This document shows positions 44,899 through 58,195 of a DNA stretch of 64,000 nt, in pieces. The notes below the pieces were generated by a model that was not told the DNA's origin, ran no database searches, and was given only the letters and a program-made list of their open reading frames with translations. The stretch's first letter is position 1. Every line of letters starts with the position of its first letter. The translations under genes and the position numbers were made by a program. Source of the DNA: Megalobrama amblycephala (taxonomy: Eukaryota; Chordata; Actinopteri; Cypriniformes; Xenocyprididae); NCBI RefSeq assembly GCF_018812025.1, contig NC_063054.1:7727082-7791081 (forward strand), written 5' to 3'.

Positions 44899-46116
44899 AT
44901 TTGCCTGATTTTAACTCATTTAACTCATTTTCTTTAGGGTTCAGGTCAGGGGACTGAGATGGCCATGGCAGAAGCTTCATTTTGTGCTCAGTGACACATT
45001 TTTGTGTTGGTTTTGATGTTTGTTTTGGATCATTGTTCTGATGGAAGATCCAACCACGGCCCGTTATAGGATTTCTAGCAGAAGCGTTCAGGTTTTGATT
45101 TTTATCTGTTAAATTTGATAGAATCCATGATACCATGTATCTAAACAAGATGTCCAGGACCTCCAGCAGAAAAATAGGCCCACAACATTAAAGATCCAGC
45201 AGTATATTTAACCGTGGGGAACTTTTTATTCATATGTGCACCAAACCCATCTGGTGGGTTTGCTGGCAAAAAGCTCTTTTTTTAGTTTCATCTGACCATA
45301 GAAGCCGGTCCCGTTTGAAGTTCCAGTCATGTCTGACAACTGAATATGCTGGAGATTGTTTGATGAGAGCAGAGGATTTTTCTTGAAACCCTCCCAAACA
45401 ACTTTTGGTGATGTAGGTGCTGTTTGATAATTTTTTGTAGGCTTTCTGATACTCAAGACTCAAGTAATCTCTGCAATTCTCCAGCTGTGATCCTTGGAGA
45501 GTCTTTGTCCATTCAAACTTTCCTCCTCACCGCTCATTTGGACGATTTAGACACACGTCCTCTTCCAGGCAGATTTGTAACATCTTTAGTTGATTGAAAC
45601 TTCTTAATTATTGCCGTGATGGTGGAAATGGGGTATTATAGCTATTTTCTTACAGCCACTTTCTATTTTGTGAATTTCAACAATCATTTGCTGCACATCA
45701 GAACTATATTCTTTGATTTTTCTCATTATGATGAATGATTTAAGAGAATTTGGCCTTTGTGTTTCCTCATGTTTATACTCCTGTGGAACAGGAAGTCATG
45801 GCTGGACAATTTCATACTCCTAGTCACCCTGGTGTGCTAAAAAAAATGTAAATATGAATGGGAATATATTTCAGAGATATTTTACTCATAAACAATTCTA
45901 GGGGTGCCAATAATTGTGGCCAACGTGTTTTGGAGAAAAACATTTCATAATGTGATTTTTTTTCTCCCACTTTCAATTCTTTTCCTTCAGTGAAAGGTTA
46001 GATTTTTGCTCATTTTATTAATTAAATATCAAAAAGATAAACAATGCAGATGTATTTTTAGAGTCATCTTTGATCATTTGATTTACCAAGAGTGCCAATA
46101 ATTCTGACCACAACTG
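44899..46116 (-). pseudogene. Decayed Tc1-like element and transposase
   Basis: The right end, AGTGCCAATAATTCTGACCA to CAACTG before TA at 46117-46118, is a Tc1-like inverted terminus. On the minus strand, transposase blocks appear in different frames: LLWSDETKK near 45290 (first catalytic D kept), WIFHQNNDPKQTS near 45040 (usual form QQDNDPKHTS, so N replaces the second catalytic D), and WPSQSPDLNPKEN near 44950 (E kept). Several frameshifts separate them. The left terminus is lost in the microsatellite. It inserted into the hAT at 44754-46178 and is dead. Confidence 0.8.
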
Positions 46117-46329
46117 TATAATATGTAAACAAATGTTTATAGATGTGATTAATCACGATTAATCAATTTGACAGCACTGCTTATTTCATTTTCTAGCTTG
46201 TTAGGGTGTTAAGAATTATTTTCATTTGTCACACTTCTAAATTTGGCTAGATCAGAAATTTGAATATGAATATACAAGGTCAAGATTTCAAGTAAATCAC
46301 TAATGGTAATGTACAAATTCCTTTAAATA

Positions 46330-46860
46330 ATACCATAGTAGTGAAGTTTAAGTTTATTTATTTTTAAAGCACCTTTAAAACAGCCAAAGTGCTGACATGA
46401 GTGAGATAAATAAAAACAACAACAATAATAAAACTAAATACATTAACATAACAAAAGCAAAGATTAACAAGTATTAAAGGCTAAATAAATCAAATGAGTT
46501 TTAAGAAGAGATTTAAACACTGATAAGGAAGGAGCTGTTCTAAGATGGACAGGCAAGCTATTCCACAATCTCGAAAACCGAAAAGGCTCTATCTCCTCTG
46601 CGTTGTAGCCTTGAGCAAGGGGCTGAAAGTAAATTAAGATTACCAGATCTTAAACTTCTGGGAGGGTTGTAGGGACACAATAAATCGGACAGATCATTTG
46701 GAGCGAGGTTATTTAAACATTTATACACAAATAAAAGAATTTTAAAATTGATCCTGAATTGAACTGGAAGCCAATGGAGCGCTCGTAAAACAGGAGTGAC
46801 ATGATCATATTTATGACTATTCTTTATAAATTTGGCTGCAGCATTTTGCATCAGTTGAAG
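46330..46860 (-). pseudogene. 5'-truncated LINE, C-terminal end of ORF2
   Basis: The minus frame at 46558-46851 reads MQNAAAKFIKNSHKYDHVTP, then LRALHWLPVQFRINFKILLF, SDLLCPYNPPRSLRS and RGDRAFSVF. A single frameshift near 46580 leads to LWNSLPVHLRTAPSLSVFKS and LLKTH, ending in a TAA at 46464-46466. These blocks are the known C-terminus of fish L2/Rex-type reverse transcriptases (from memory). About 130 codons remain, without catalytic motifs. The 3' untranslated part runs to about 46330. A typical 5'-truncated insertion. Confidence 0.8.
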
Positions 46861-48025
46861 TCGAGCTTAATTTCTCCTTTTTTACACTCAAAACAGACCT
46901 TCAGCGAAATTACGCTTTCTCATGTTCTCTGTAAATGTACAACAGAGTGTGATGTAAAAGCTACTGAAAGATTAATGGCACTGCTGTTAATAACATCTGC
47001 ATTGAAAAGAACAAATCTGAAGATTATTCAAAGACAGATATGGATGAGGCTGAGAGGTTGTGAATAAAATAGTCCGTCATTTATTATTAAAGAGACGCTC
47101 TGTGGCGGCACAGAACCTCATAAAAAGCCAGTAAGTGTGATCCAAAAATACATTTTCACAAATCATCTATCTCTCACATCAAAATTTCATGGGTGCATCT
47201 CGCAATTCTATACATATAATAAATCTTAGCGTTTTCTCGTTGTTATTCAGCAGTTCTTCCCTCAAGCATTTGACATTTATTATCGTGAGATGAAGGGAAG
47301 GGGTGAAGCCCCCGCAGATGACAGAGAACAGATGATTTAGCACACAGGAGTCTCTTGAGGACACCAGCACTTACTGACATATGTACATCCACACAGTCAA
47401 TGTAAATCTCTGAGAGAAGATGTAGAAGATAAAAGAGCACGCTGCTCACTGCCTCTCGCTGCATCTGTAGGCCTACATACAATATAAATAAAAAATAGAT
47501 TTATATGCAGGGGCGTGTGATCTGAAACGTGTGGGGACACATTATAAACCTTATGAGCTGTCTCATGAATAGTAATTAGGTGATGTAACGTGTGCACAGC
47601 AGAATTAACTGACTGCCAAGCAAAACAAAGTTAAAACTACTATTTTTACACAAATTTGAAAGAGGAACGAAAAATCTAGGTGGGTGTATGTTAATATCTT
47701 AATAGAGAGGTTAAGGTGCTCTAAAAGTGTATAAACTTATAAATAATTATAAATAATTCTGTGAAAAAAAACAAAAAAAAAACAGATAATGTTGCCTAAT
47801 GGTACCTTTTTTGTTACATTTATGGACATTTCCTACAATGCACACTTGAGAATATGGGTAAGTTATTAATTTAAAAAAAATATTAAAATACAGGTAAAAT
47901 ATTACCACAGTACACTGGACCTTTACAGACTTAGAAATTTTATTCTGTCATCTTTGCCCACGATTTCTTAATGAAGTCATTACTGGAGAGTTAAATATTT
48001 TGTGAGCAATGTATGATTCTTTATA
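46861..48025. other. Unannotated stretch
   Basis: No gene or element end recognised. The minus frames at 47179-47597 overlap one another and carry no motif. A-rich runs near 47770-47785. Confidence 0.4.
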
Positions 48026-48125
48026 GGATTAGTTTACTTCAGAATTAAAATTTCCTGATAATTTACTCACCCACATGTTATCCAAGATGTTTATGTCTTT
48101 CTTTCTGCAGTTGAAAAGAAATTAA

Positions 48126-48889
48126 AGGGTTAGTTCACCCAAAAATGAAAATTCTGTCATTTATTACTTACCCTCATGCCATTCCACACCCGTAAGACCT
48201 TCGTTCATCTTCGGAACACAAATTAAGATATTTTAGTTGAAATCCGATGGCTCTGTGAGGCCTCCATAGGGAGCAATGACATTTCCTCTCTCAATATCCA
48301 TAAAGGTACTAAAAACATATTTAAATCAGTTCATGTGAGTACAGTGGTTCAATATAAATATTATAAAGTGACGAGAATTTTTGGAGTGCCAAAAAAAACT
48401 AAATAACGACTTATATAGTGATGGCCGATTTCAAAACACTGCTTCATGAAGCATCGGAGCACAAATTAATCAGTGTCGAATCATGATTCAGATCGCGTGT
48501 CAAACTGCCAATGGCTGAAATCACATGACTTTGGCGCTCCGAACAGCTGATTCGACACACTGATTCATTTGTGCTCCGATGCTTCCTGAAGCAGTGTTTT
48601 GAAATCGGCCATCACTATATAAGTCGTTATTTAGTTTTTTTTGGCACTCCAAAAATTCTCGTCACTTTATAATATTTATATTGAACCACTGTACTGACAT
48701 GAACTGATTTAAATATGTTTTTAGTACCTTTATGGATCTTGAGAGAGGAAGTGTCCTCACGGAGCCATTGGATTTCAACTAAAATATCTTAATTTGTGTT
48801 CCGAAGATTAACGAAGGTCTTACGGGTGTGGAACGGCATGAGGGTGAGTAATAAATGACAGAATTTTTATTTTTGGGTGAACTAACCCT
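48126..48889. mobile_element. Nearly perfect 764-bp palindromic TTAA element, copy 1
   Basis: TTAA at 48122-48125 and 48890-48893. The ends AGGGTTAGTTCACCCAAAAA and TTTTTGGGTGAACTAACCCT pair perfectly, and the arms stay paired to the centre (GATGGCCGATTTCAAAACAC against its complement at about 48595). Only about 70 bp near 48480-48550 are single. A second copy lies at 62695-63452. Confidence 0.95.
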
Positions 48890-49504
48890 TTAAGGTTTTT
48901 GGGGAAAACATTCCAGGATTTTTCTCCATAAAGTGGACTTCAACAGTTACCAATGGGTTGAAGGTCCAAATTTCAGTTTCAGTGCAGCTTCAAAGGGCTC
49001 TACACGATTCCAGACGAGGAATAAGGGTCTTATCCAAAAATGCTCGTCTTGCACTGTCGGCGATGCACCACGCTTTACATAATGACTTTGCAACAGTCAC
49101 GTGTGACGTGGGCGGAAGTACCAATCCAGTGTCTACAAAGCGAATGTGCAAAACTAAGTCAAACGCTCTTTACAAAAAAGGTAAAACAACAATATCTGCT
49201 AGTTAAGTCGTGACGTAAGGAACGCCATTTCTGGGTCCAAGCCCCGGCTTGTTTCACTTTAGAATGCCATCTCGACGGCCTTTTATGAGTGCTATTTATT
49301 CATATTAAACATTTAACATTTTAAAAAGTTAAACATTTTAAATACTTACAATCTACACAGCAGTCTCCGTGCACACAGCGTCACAGACATTAATATTTTA
49401 ACAATTTATAAGATGAATCACTGTCTGGCCATCTGGGATTTTGGTATGGAGATAAAGGTTATGATTGTAATTTTTGGGTAGTATTACACCACATCATGTG
49501 TGTA

Positions 49505-49964
49505 CAGTGGGTATGGAAAGTATTCAGACCCCCTTAAATTTTTCACTCTTTGTTATATTGCAGCCATTTGCTAAAATCATTTAAGTTCATTAAATTAAAT
49601 TAAAGTTTTTTTTCCCTCATTAATGTACACACAGCACCCCATATTGACAGAAAAACACAGAATTATTGACATTTTTGCAGATTTATTAAAAAAGAAAAAC
49701 TGAAATATCACATGGTCCTAAGTATTCAGACCCTTTGCTGTGACACTCATATATTTAACTCAGGTGCTGTCCATTTTCTTCTGATCATCCTTGAGATGGT
49801 CCTAAACCTTCATTTGAGTCCAGCTGTGTTTGATTATACTGATTGGACTTGATTAGGAAAGCCACACACCTGTCTATATAAGACCTTACAGCTCACAGTG
49901 CATGTCAGAGCAAATGAGAATCATGAGGTCAAAGGAAAGGTCTGAATACTTTCTGTACCCACTG
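49505..49964. mobile_element. Tc1-type deletion derivative
   Basis: TA at 49503-49504 and 49965-49966 flank ends CAGTGGGTATGGAAAGTATT and AATACTTTCTGTACCCACTG. The internal CAGACCCTTTGCTGTGACAC repeats part of the end. No transposase remains in 460 bp. Confidence 0.9.
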
Positions 49965-50527
49965 TATATTAGCACCGTTTTTTGTTTTCTTGTGGTATGA
50001 GATTGAGCATTTGGACCCGGAAGCACTGCCGCGTGACGTCAGACTTAACAACCAAATTGGAAGATTTTGAAGTTGGAGGAGAAATTGAAATTAGTTTTTG
50101 AAAGTACCACGGTACTTCCGCCAATGTCACGTGTGACCTTTCCTAAGGTGATTATGTAATGCGTGATGCATCGCAGAGCTAGTGCAAGATGAGCATTTGT
50201 GGTTAAAAAGTATATAATTGTTTACATTTTTTTTAGAAAATGACCGATTGTTTCGCTAGATAAGACCCTTATTCCTCGGCTGGGATCATGTAGAGCTCTT
50301 TGAAGCTGCACTGAAACTGTATTTTGGACCTTCAATCCGAAGTCCACTATATGGAGAAAAATTCTGGAATATTTTCCTTAAAAACCTTAATTTCTTTTCG
50401 ACAGAAGAAAGACAAGAACATCTTGGATGACATGGGGGTGAGTAAATTATCAGGAAATTTTCATTCAGAAGTGAACTAATCCTATAAGGTTTTTTTTTTT
50501 TTTTTTTACATTTACATTGATTTAGCA

Positions 50528-51354
<827 letters not shown>

Positions 51355-51556
51355 GTATCGGAAAACTTGGAATATAGTTCAAAAATGTTGCTTTTATAGT
51401 CATTTTTTTGTTGTTGGCCAGCCCCTGGTCCCCATCACAACACCACCTTTTGTGCTCCACAGAAGAAAGAAAGTCATACAGGTTCTGAAGCAATGTGAGG
51501 CTGAGCAAATGATGACAGAATTTTCATTTTTGGGTGAATTATCCATTTGACAGGGT
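51355..51556. mobile_element. Right-hand fragment of a TTCACCC-family fold-back
   Basis: GATGACAGAATTTTCATTTT followed by TGGGTGAATTATCC matches the right end of the family. The TTAA has decayed to TTGA, and the left arm is missing. Confidence 0.7.
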
Positions 51557-51744
51557 CACCAGGTGGCTGTAACCTGTTACCACCATTAACTTCCCACCTA
51601 ATAAAAGAAATGATTTAAAATTAAGATAAGAAATTACACCGTTCTCAATTGCAAATGCAGACCGACCAGGGGCAGATGTGACATTCACATGTTCTCAATT
51701 TCACCTCTCTCTCTCACTATCTCTCTCTCTGTTTTTTATAAGGC

Positions 51745-52005
51745 ATGATCTCGGATAAATCCACTTATGCGGAGATAAGGCCTGACCGTGGAGCTATACT
51801 CCTGGTTAAATCATTAGGCTTCAATGTGTCAGTCATTCTCCATGAACTCTCTGGGCCCTGCAACCTGAGCTACTTCATACACAAATTCTTCCAGAGACAC
51901 TTCAATACACCCCCACGATCAGGAAGACACATATACCACAGGGAGGGAGAGGCAGACATGTACATAAAACTCAGTGGGAAACAGGCTGTAAAACCACCAC
52001 TTTAA
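51745..52005 (+). CDS. Hypothetical 86-residue frame behind a good splice acceptor
   Basis: The frame opens MISDKSTYAEIRPDRGAILL and ends KQAVKPPL; I do not recognise it. It is soluble by composition, without signal peptide or membrane segment. Just upstream is a strong polypyrimidine tract and AG at 51741-51742, so it could be an exon. But (TC)n microsatellites make such tracts by chance, no donor or neighbouring exon was found, and the length is within chance expectation. Low confidence. Confidence 0.15.
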   Translation: MISDKSTYAEIRPDRGAILLVKSLGFNVSVILHELSGPCNLSYFIHKFFQRHFNTPPRSGRHIYHREGEADMYIKLSGKQAVKPPL

Positions 52006-53906
52006 TCTCAAGTCAATGTTAGAAGCACAAGGCCTGCGGGTGATAATGTGTTATCGACCAAATGTGATCTGCCCTTCAACCCAACCACAAGTAACTGGGT
52101 GTAAAGAGAGAAGAGGAAAAATCAATACACCCCCTCTTAAATTCCTTTATTATAAGAAACTGTTAAAGAAGGAAAGATACAGATGTCCCCGAGTGTTTAT
52201 AACAGATTTGTGTTGCATTTAAAAACATCTTTTTGAAACAACATTAAAATTCAGTATGCTTCACTTGTATGTTTCTATCTGTTAACTTTATTCTTGAGGC
52301 ACAGTGTTGAAAACATGTCTAAAAAGGGGTCTAAAATGAACACTCAACAAGAGACAAATGCAAGTAGAAAAATAAATAAAAAATATAAACGAATTTTACA
52401 TAAAAAATTTTAAGTTAAGAAATTCAAAGTTTAGGCTAAGTAACTGGCAGTTTTTTATTTTGTACTCATACCAGGGTTTTTCCTGACTAAAAATGAGGCA
52501 GAGATGGTAAAATCCTTGATCCCTCTAGGGGGGTACAGAAGAAAATTTTGTACATTTTAAAGATAAATTCATTAATCTGGTGAACTTTGAGAGTTCAAAA
52601 TAAAGAGCTCCAACCCATGTTCAGTCTGCAAACTGAACAAAGAAAAAGTCTGTGCATTGACTTGTACTTGAATCCCCTGTTAAAAATAAATCATCCACTT
52701 GCCAAACACCCGATGATATTCTCAGATTCAAATATTTGCACCTGATCATCATATTACAATTATTCAAATTCTCAGTGTTAAGCATGATGATATGGTAATA
52801 TATGACACTGAAGTAGGCTGCTTATAAATAAACATTTATTTAAAATAAAAGTTCTTCTTTGGCTAAATTACATTTCCTTAATAGCCTAAAAACAGGCTTT
52901 ACTCCCTTCAACCTTAAACTGTCACTGTTTCATTACATCATTGTTGGAAAACACTCTTATCAGAATAATTTCTGTTAGTTAAGCTTGTGTATATTTTTAG
53001 TTAAAGCTGTTAAGTTATAAAGCAATATCTCATGAAGGGTTTTTCCATTTGTGTTTTATATAATGACCACTAGGAGGTGCTCTAGGCACATGTTTTCCTT
53101 GATTGGTTTTCCCTGAAGAGAAATACGTTCAGCTGAAATGAGTGACACGGGTTCGTTCGTTGCGTCTTACTGTGAAATTAGAGTTCTGTGTCTTTATTAA
53201 AATCAACCTGCAATTAATTGGAATGTTATTTTTTTTATTACTTGGCCTGTCCGACCCGCTGATTATCCGCAGTATCGAACAGTTCGAGAATGGACACAGG
53301 CCAGGAACCCACAACAGAACCGTGTCTGAGCATGTGACTGCCTGTCTGAGTTTTGTCTACAGCTGGAGGCGGCACGAAATTTGACGGAGGCGGCTGCCTC
53401 TTAATTCTTTAAGCAAGAAAAACCATACATTTGCATACATTTTCACTGTTCTTAAATTAATAATATATAGTTAAATTAATTAGTTTACTCACATATTTTT
53501 ATATCATCATGTAAACTCAACATAAACGTTTTTATTAGTAGAAACCTAGCTAGCTAATATAGAAAATGCTAACTTGCTAATTGGTAACATGTTAGCAATA
53601 GCATGGTATAGCAGTTACTGAATGAATGCAGCAATATAAAATATTTAACATAGCTACTTGCTCTCAAACCAAGCTGCATGCACCATTGTCACCATGATAA
53701 AAATTCTCATATCAACAGAAACTCTTCTAAATTAGCATAACAAAACATAAAAAAAAAAAAAAACATTGTATAACACTTCATTTTAGTATTTACACTCCCT
53801 TTTAAGTGCATGCTGGGAAACAGAAATCCCAGCCCAGTTCGTCTAAATTAAAAGAAATTGGTTCATAAAACTCAAAGCAATGAAACAGTTCAGTTTACTT
53901 AAAATA
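52006..53906. other. AT-rich stretch, no gene seen
   Basis: Nothing recognised. GCTAGCTAATA and TGCTAACTTGCTAATTGGTA motifs near 53545-53590 and an A-run near 53748-53763 are the only visible features. Confidence 0.45.
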
Positions 53907-55491
53907 CACTGCTCAAAAAAATTAAAGGAACACTTTGAAAACACATCAGATCTCAATGGGGAAAAATATCATGCTGGTTATCTATACTGATATGGACTGT
54001 GTAATGTGTTAGGAACGAAAGGATGCCATATCGTTTGATGGAAATGAAAATTATCAACCTACAGAGGACTGAATTCAAAGACACCCTGAAAATCAAAGTG
54101 AAAAAATTATGCAGCAGGCTAGTCCATTTTGCTGAAATTTCATTGCAGCAACTCAAAATGGTACTCAGTAGTTTGTATGGCCTCCATGTGCTTGTATGCA
54201 TGCCTGACAACGTTGGGGCATGCTCCTAATGAGACGACGGATGGTGTCCTGGGGTATTTCCTCTCAGATCTGGACTAGGGCATCACTGAGCTCCTGAACA
54301 GTCTGAGGTGTAACCTGGCAGTGTCGGATGGACTGAAACATAATGTCCCAGAGGTGTTCTATTGGATTTAGGTCAGGCGAGCATGGGGGCCATTCAATGG
54401 TATCAATTCCTTCATCCTCCAGGAACTGCCTGCATGCTCTCGCCACATGAGGCCGGGCATTGTCATGCACCAGGAGGAACCCAGGACCCACTGTACCAGC
54501 GTAGGGTCTGACAATGGGTCCAAGGATTTCATCCCGATACCTAATGGCAGTCACGGTGCCATTGTCTAGCCTGTAGAGGTCTGTGCGTCCCTCCATGGAT
54601 ATGCCTCCCCAGACCATCACCGACCCACCACCAAACCGGTCATGCTGAACGATGTTACAGGCAGCATAATGTTCTCCACAGCTTCTCCAGACCCTTTCAC
54701 ATCTGTCACATGTGCTCAGGGTGAACCTGCTCTCATCTGTGAAAAGCACAGGGCGCCAGTGGCGGACCTGCCAATTCTGGTGTTCAATGGCAGATGCCAA
54801 TCGAGCTCCATGGTGCTGGGCAGTGAGCACAGGGCCCACTAGAGGATGCCGGGCCCTCAGATCACCCTCATTAAGTCTGTTTCTGATTGTTTGGTCAGAG
54901 ACATTCAGGACATCATCCAGGAGACATTCTGGAGATCATTTTGTAGGGCTCTGGCAGTGTTCATCCTGTTCCTCCTTGCACAAAGGAGCAGATACCGGTC
55001 CTGCTGATGGGTTAAGGACCTTCTACAGCCCTGTCCAGCTCTCCTAGAGTAACTGCCTGTCTCCTGGAATCTCCTCCATGCTCTTCAGACTGTGCTGGGA
55101 GACACAGCAAACCTTCTGCCAATGGCACATATTGATTTGCCATCCTGGAGGAGTTGGACTGCCTGTGCAACCTCTGTAGGGTCCAGGTATTGCCTCATGC
55201 TACCAGTAGTGACACAGACCCTAGCCAAATGCAAAACGAGTGAAAAACAGTCAGAAAAGAGTAGGGGGAAAAAGTCAGTGGCCTCCACCTGTAAAACCAT
55301 TCCTGTTTTGGGGGTTGTCTCATTGTTGCCCATCTAGTGCATCTGTTGTTAATTTCATTGACACCAAAGCAACTGAAACTGATTAACAACCCCCTCTGCT
55401 ACTTAACTGACCAGATCAATATCCCAGGAGTTTAACTGACTTGATGCTATTCTCTGATTAAAAAGTGTACCTTTAATTTTTTTGAGCAGTG
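53907..55491 (-). mobile_element. Tc1-like transposon, second family
   Basis: TA at 53905-53906 and 55492-55493 flank 1,585 bp. The ends CACTGCTCAAAAAAATTAAA and TTTAATTTTTTTGAGCAGTG are perfect inverted copies. It contains a broken transposase on the minus strand. This is a different family from the element at 31399. Confidence 0.95.
54165..55198 (-). pseudogene. Tc1-like transposase, three disruptions
   Basis: The frame begins at the ATG at 55196-55198 (MRQYLDPTEVAQAVQLLQDG; helix-turn-helix RRFAVSPSTV). It meets a TGA at 55085-55087 where a serine TCA is expected, and is shifted by one base between about 54910 and 54950. It continues open from 54839 with the full catalytic core: D in VLFTDESRFT, D in LLVHDNARPH and E in SPDLNPIEHLWD, 34 residues apart. 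A further TGA at 54264-54266 replaces the expected tryptophan before EEIPQDTIRRL; the original stop is at 54165-54167. The gene would have had about 340 codons, normal for Tc1. All catalytic residues survive, so decay is recent. Confidence 0.9.
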
Positions 55492-55637
55492 TATATCAGT
55501 TCTGTGAACTCAAAAGAAAAAGAAAGTGCTAAATACTCATAAAAGTTAATTTGACTAAACAAATTTGTTTAATTTAAGTTTGTCCTACTCAAACCAATTA
55601 ATTATTTTGAGTGTTAGGTTTTACAGCAGCAGCCAGT

Positions 55638-55940
55638 TATTATAGTTAAAATTTTAAATATACATATTTTTCTTACAAAAACACATAATTTCATTTCAGA
55701 AGGTCTTTATTAACCCTCTGGGCCATATGGATTACTTTTATGATAGATGGATGCGCTTTTTTGGGCTTCAACACCATTCACTCCCATTAAAGCTTAAAAG
55801 AGGCAGGATATTTTTTAATATAACTCTGTTTAGCTCTGATTCTGTTTGGCTGAAAGAAGAAAGTCATATACACCTAGGATGGCTTGATGATGAGTAAATT
55901 ATAGTTTACATTTTTTTGGGTGAACTATTCCTTCAAATAT
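55638..55940. mobile_element. Half of a TTAA fold-back
   Basis: TTATTAACCCTCTGGGCCAT, CACCTAGGATGGCTTGATGA and TTTTGGGTGAACTATTCC match the right arm of the element at 12626-13107. The expected TTAA reads TCAA, and the left arm is absent. Confidence 0.75.
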
Positions 55941-58195
55941 TTAAACCATGAAATCATGTTCCCAGTCATGACTGTTTAAGCAATCAATCACAACATAGCA
56001 AATTGCTATGGGTCTTTGTGTTTGTTTTTTTGTTTGTTTTTTGTGATGTTATTTTAATAAAAGACAGCCAAAATTATTTACTGTTTCTTACCATAGTTTA
56101 ATAGCTGGTCAGAAATATTTATCACTGGTTCATTTTCTCACGTTCATTTTAGGCCTGAGTTAAAAGTCACTTCCCATAAAGTGTCCCAGTAGTGGGTGTG
56201 AGCAGGATGTGACATCAGAATGCATTTTTCCATTCCACTGAGCTACTTTTCCATTGTTTTTCAATGTAAATGTGCTAGATGGACGTCTTTAACCATTGCG
56301 CTCACGTCTTTTGCAGCGTCATGTGGCGCTTATGTTAAAAGAAGTTTGACTTTTAGAAAAAGCATCTCTAGACCTTGCATTTTTTTTTCATTCCACTGAC
56401 CTGCATCCTGTTTTTAACCCTCCAAATCACTATTACTAAGTAGAATTTACTGTAACTAAGGAAACATTTGGTATAATGACTGTCATTACACAAAAACTCT
56501 TCAGTTACTATACTTAAACCCTTCATTTCATGGTTAATATAATGGCATCCAAAATGTAATAACATTTCTGATGGTTCAGTACATCTCTAGTGGAACATTA
56601 GACACAAAGATTTTTGTTGTCCACATTACATATTTGATGCTTGAAGTCACTTATTTTAAACAAACTTCTGTGGCGCATTACAACCCATCTTGTTTGCATT
56701 AAATTACTGATCTAAAAACCCGAATTCAACTTAATGTTGCACATCAGAAAGGCTTTAAGAAAATTAAAACCAGGTCATTTTCAAGGCCCATCTGTCAGTC
56801 TGGTCACTGGTAAAGAGCTCAGCATGGGAAAGGAATCGTTTTGAGAATCATTTCCCTTCTGGTGTCACATCACACCAAAGCGATCATATTTAAAATGCTT
56901 TTAGAAGAACCTTTTTGGAAATCTCCCAAGGTACGGTCAATGTCAGAGAATAACTGACCCATCTCTGACTCATCTTGTTCCCATTAATACATAATTCCAG
57001 AGGCCTGATCTGGAAAACCCAGACAGATGGAGAACTAAAGTTTATGGGGAATGCATACTGTATGTGGGAGGACAAACACTCGTCTTGTTTTAGCGAATGT
57101 TCAAGCAGAATGTCTTCATGGATCACCACTGACCTTCCTGCTTTAGTCACAGATGTTCCTTCTCTGTGATTCTACTGAACTAAGAGCCCTGGAGACTTTA
57201 ATACAATCACAGCACCATTATAATCTGCTGGTTCGCAGATGGTTGATTAGGAACCTAGTATGCGTCATTCTGCTTTTTTCCGAAAGGAGGGTTTTATCTG
57301 TGATCTTAATAACCAAGATTCCTTTCTTTTTCTCTCCCTTATTCGCCAGTTTCCTCCCAGACAGTGTCCTACTTCTTTCTGGAGGATGCTCAAAAATCTT
57401 TAAAGCTGGCTCTTATTGTCCAATCTTTAACAGAGAAGAGATGGCAATTATCTTTGCTCTGTTCCAAGATAAAAAAAAAAAAAAATGAAATGAATTATCT
57501 TCAGTGGTATTTCAAACAAAACTCCATTCTATCAAGCTGTTTCAAGTCTCCCAGACTGCTTGAAGTCCTGCCTGAGGGTTAAAATCATGTCCAGCTGCCT
57601 TTTACTTCATTGTCAGAGAAGAAGGAAGACAGGTTTTATAGTGTTAACAGACAAAGAGGTGTATTAAACCATTTACATTGGGACATTCTCTATGTGTCAT
57701 CGTTTAGTCCATTGTGATCTCTGTATCCGTACCGTAGGTTTTGAATGTTTGAATGTACTTACAGCATCTAAAACATTAAGGTGCTGTGGCCACATTTACT
57801 GAAATTTTGCAGTCATTTTTTCAAAACACATCCAATATAATCATCATATATATATACACATGATTGCAGTTGGAATGATCCAGACTTTATTTCCGAGCAT
57901 CCAAAGTAAAGAAACAGTGTCAGTTTAATAACTTTTGTAAACACAACCAGTCTATTCATGATGAAATCATCCAAACTGCAATTTTTAATAACAACTGCAA
58001 AGTCTAATGTGTAAACAATATGATTTATGCTCTAAATTCAACAAAAACTCCAGTACAATAAACTGAAATGCACATGACGCCCCAGTAGTGCCACCTGCCA
58101 TTTTTTCGCTTGATATTTGCAAAGTTGAACATTTCTCATCTTTTGGATTCTCTTGGGCTGCATTTAACTCTACGCTCGAAAAAAAACCAAAAAAA
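55941..58195. other. AT-rich stretch, no gene seen
   Basis: Several overlapping frames of 60-110 residues (56890-57582) show no motif; the longest, at 57153-57488, ends in a poly-Lys tract made by an A-run. No element ends recognised. Confidence 0.45.

Larger units (their letters stand above)
44754..46178. mobile_element. hAT element enclosing a Tc1 remnant
   Basis: GCTTATTT at 44746-44753 and 46179-46186 flank ends AGTGCTGTCAAATCGATTAA and ATCAATTTGACAGCACT. GATTAATCGC-type subterminal repeats are typical of this hAT group. The interior is nearly all microsatellite and Tc1-derived sequence. Confidence 0.85.
48026..50482. mobile_element. Fold-back element with two nested insertions
   Basis: Ends GGATTAGTTTACTTCAGAAT and TTCAGAAGTGAACTAATCC match the element at 35632-36495. 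TATA stands on both sides (48022-48025, 50483-50486) where TTAA is expected. Arms pair over AAACATTCCAGGATTTTTCT and GTGACGTGGGCGGAAGTACC-type blocks. It contains the palindrome at 48126-48889 and the Tc1 derivative at 49505-49964. Confidence 0.82.

Noticed and set aside
57153..57488. 111-residue plus frame ending in poly-Lys
   Set aside because: The C-terminus comes from an A-run; no motif, no splice context and no conservation evidence.
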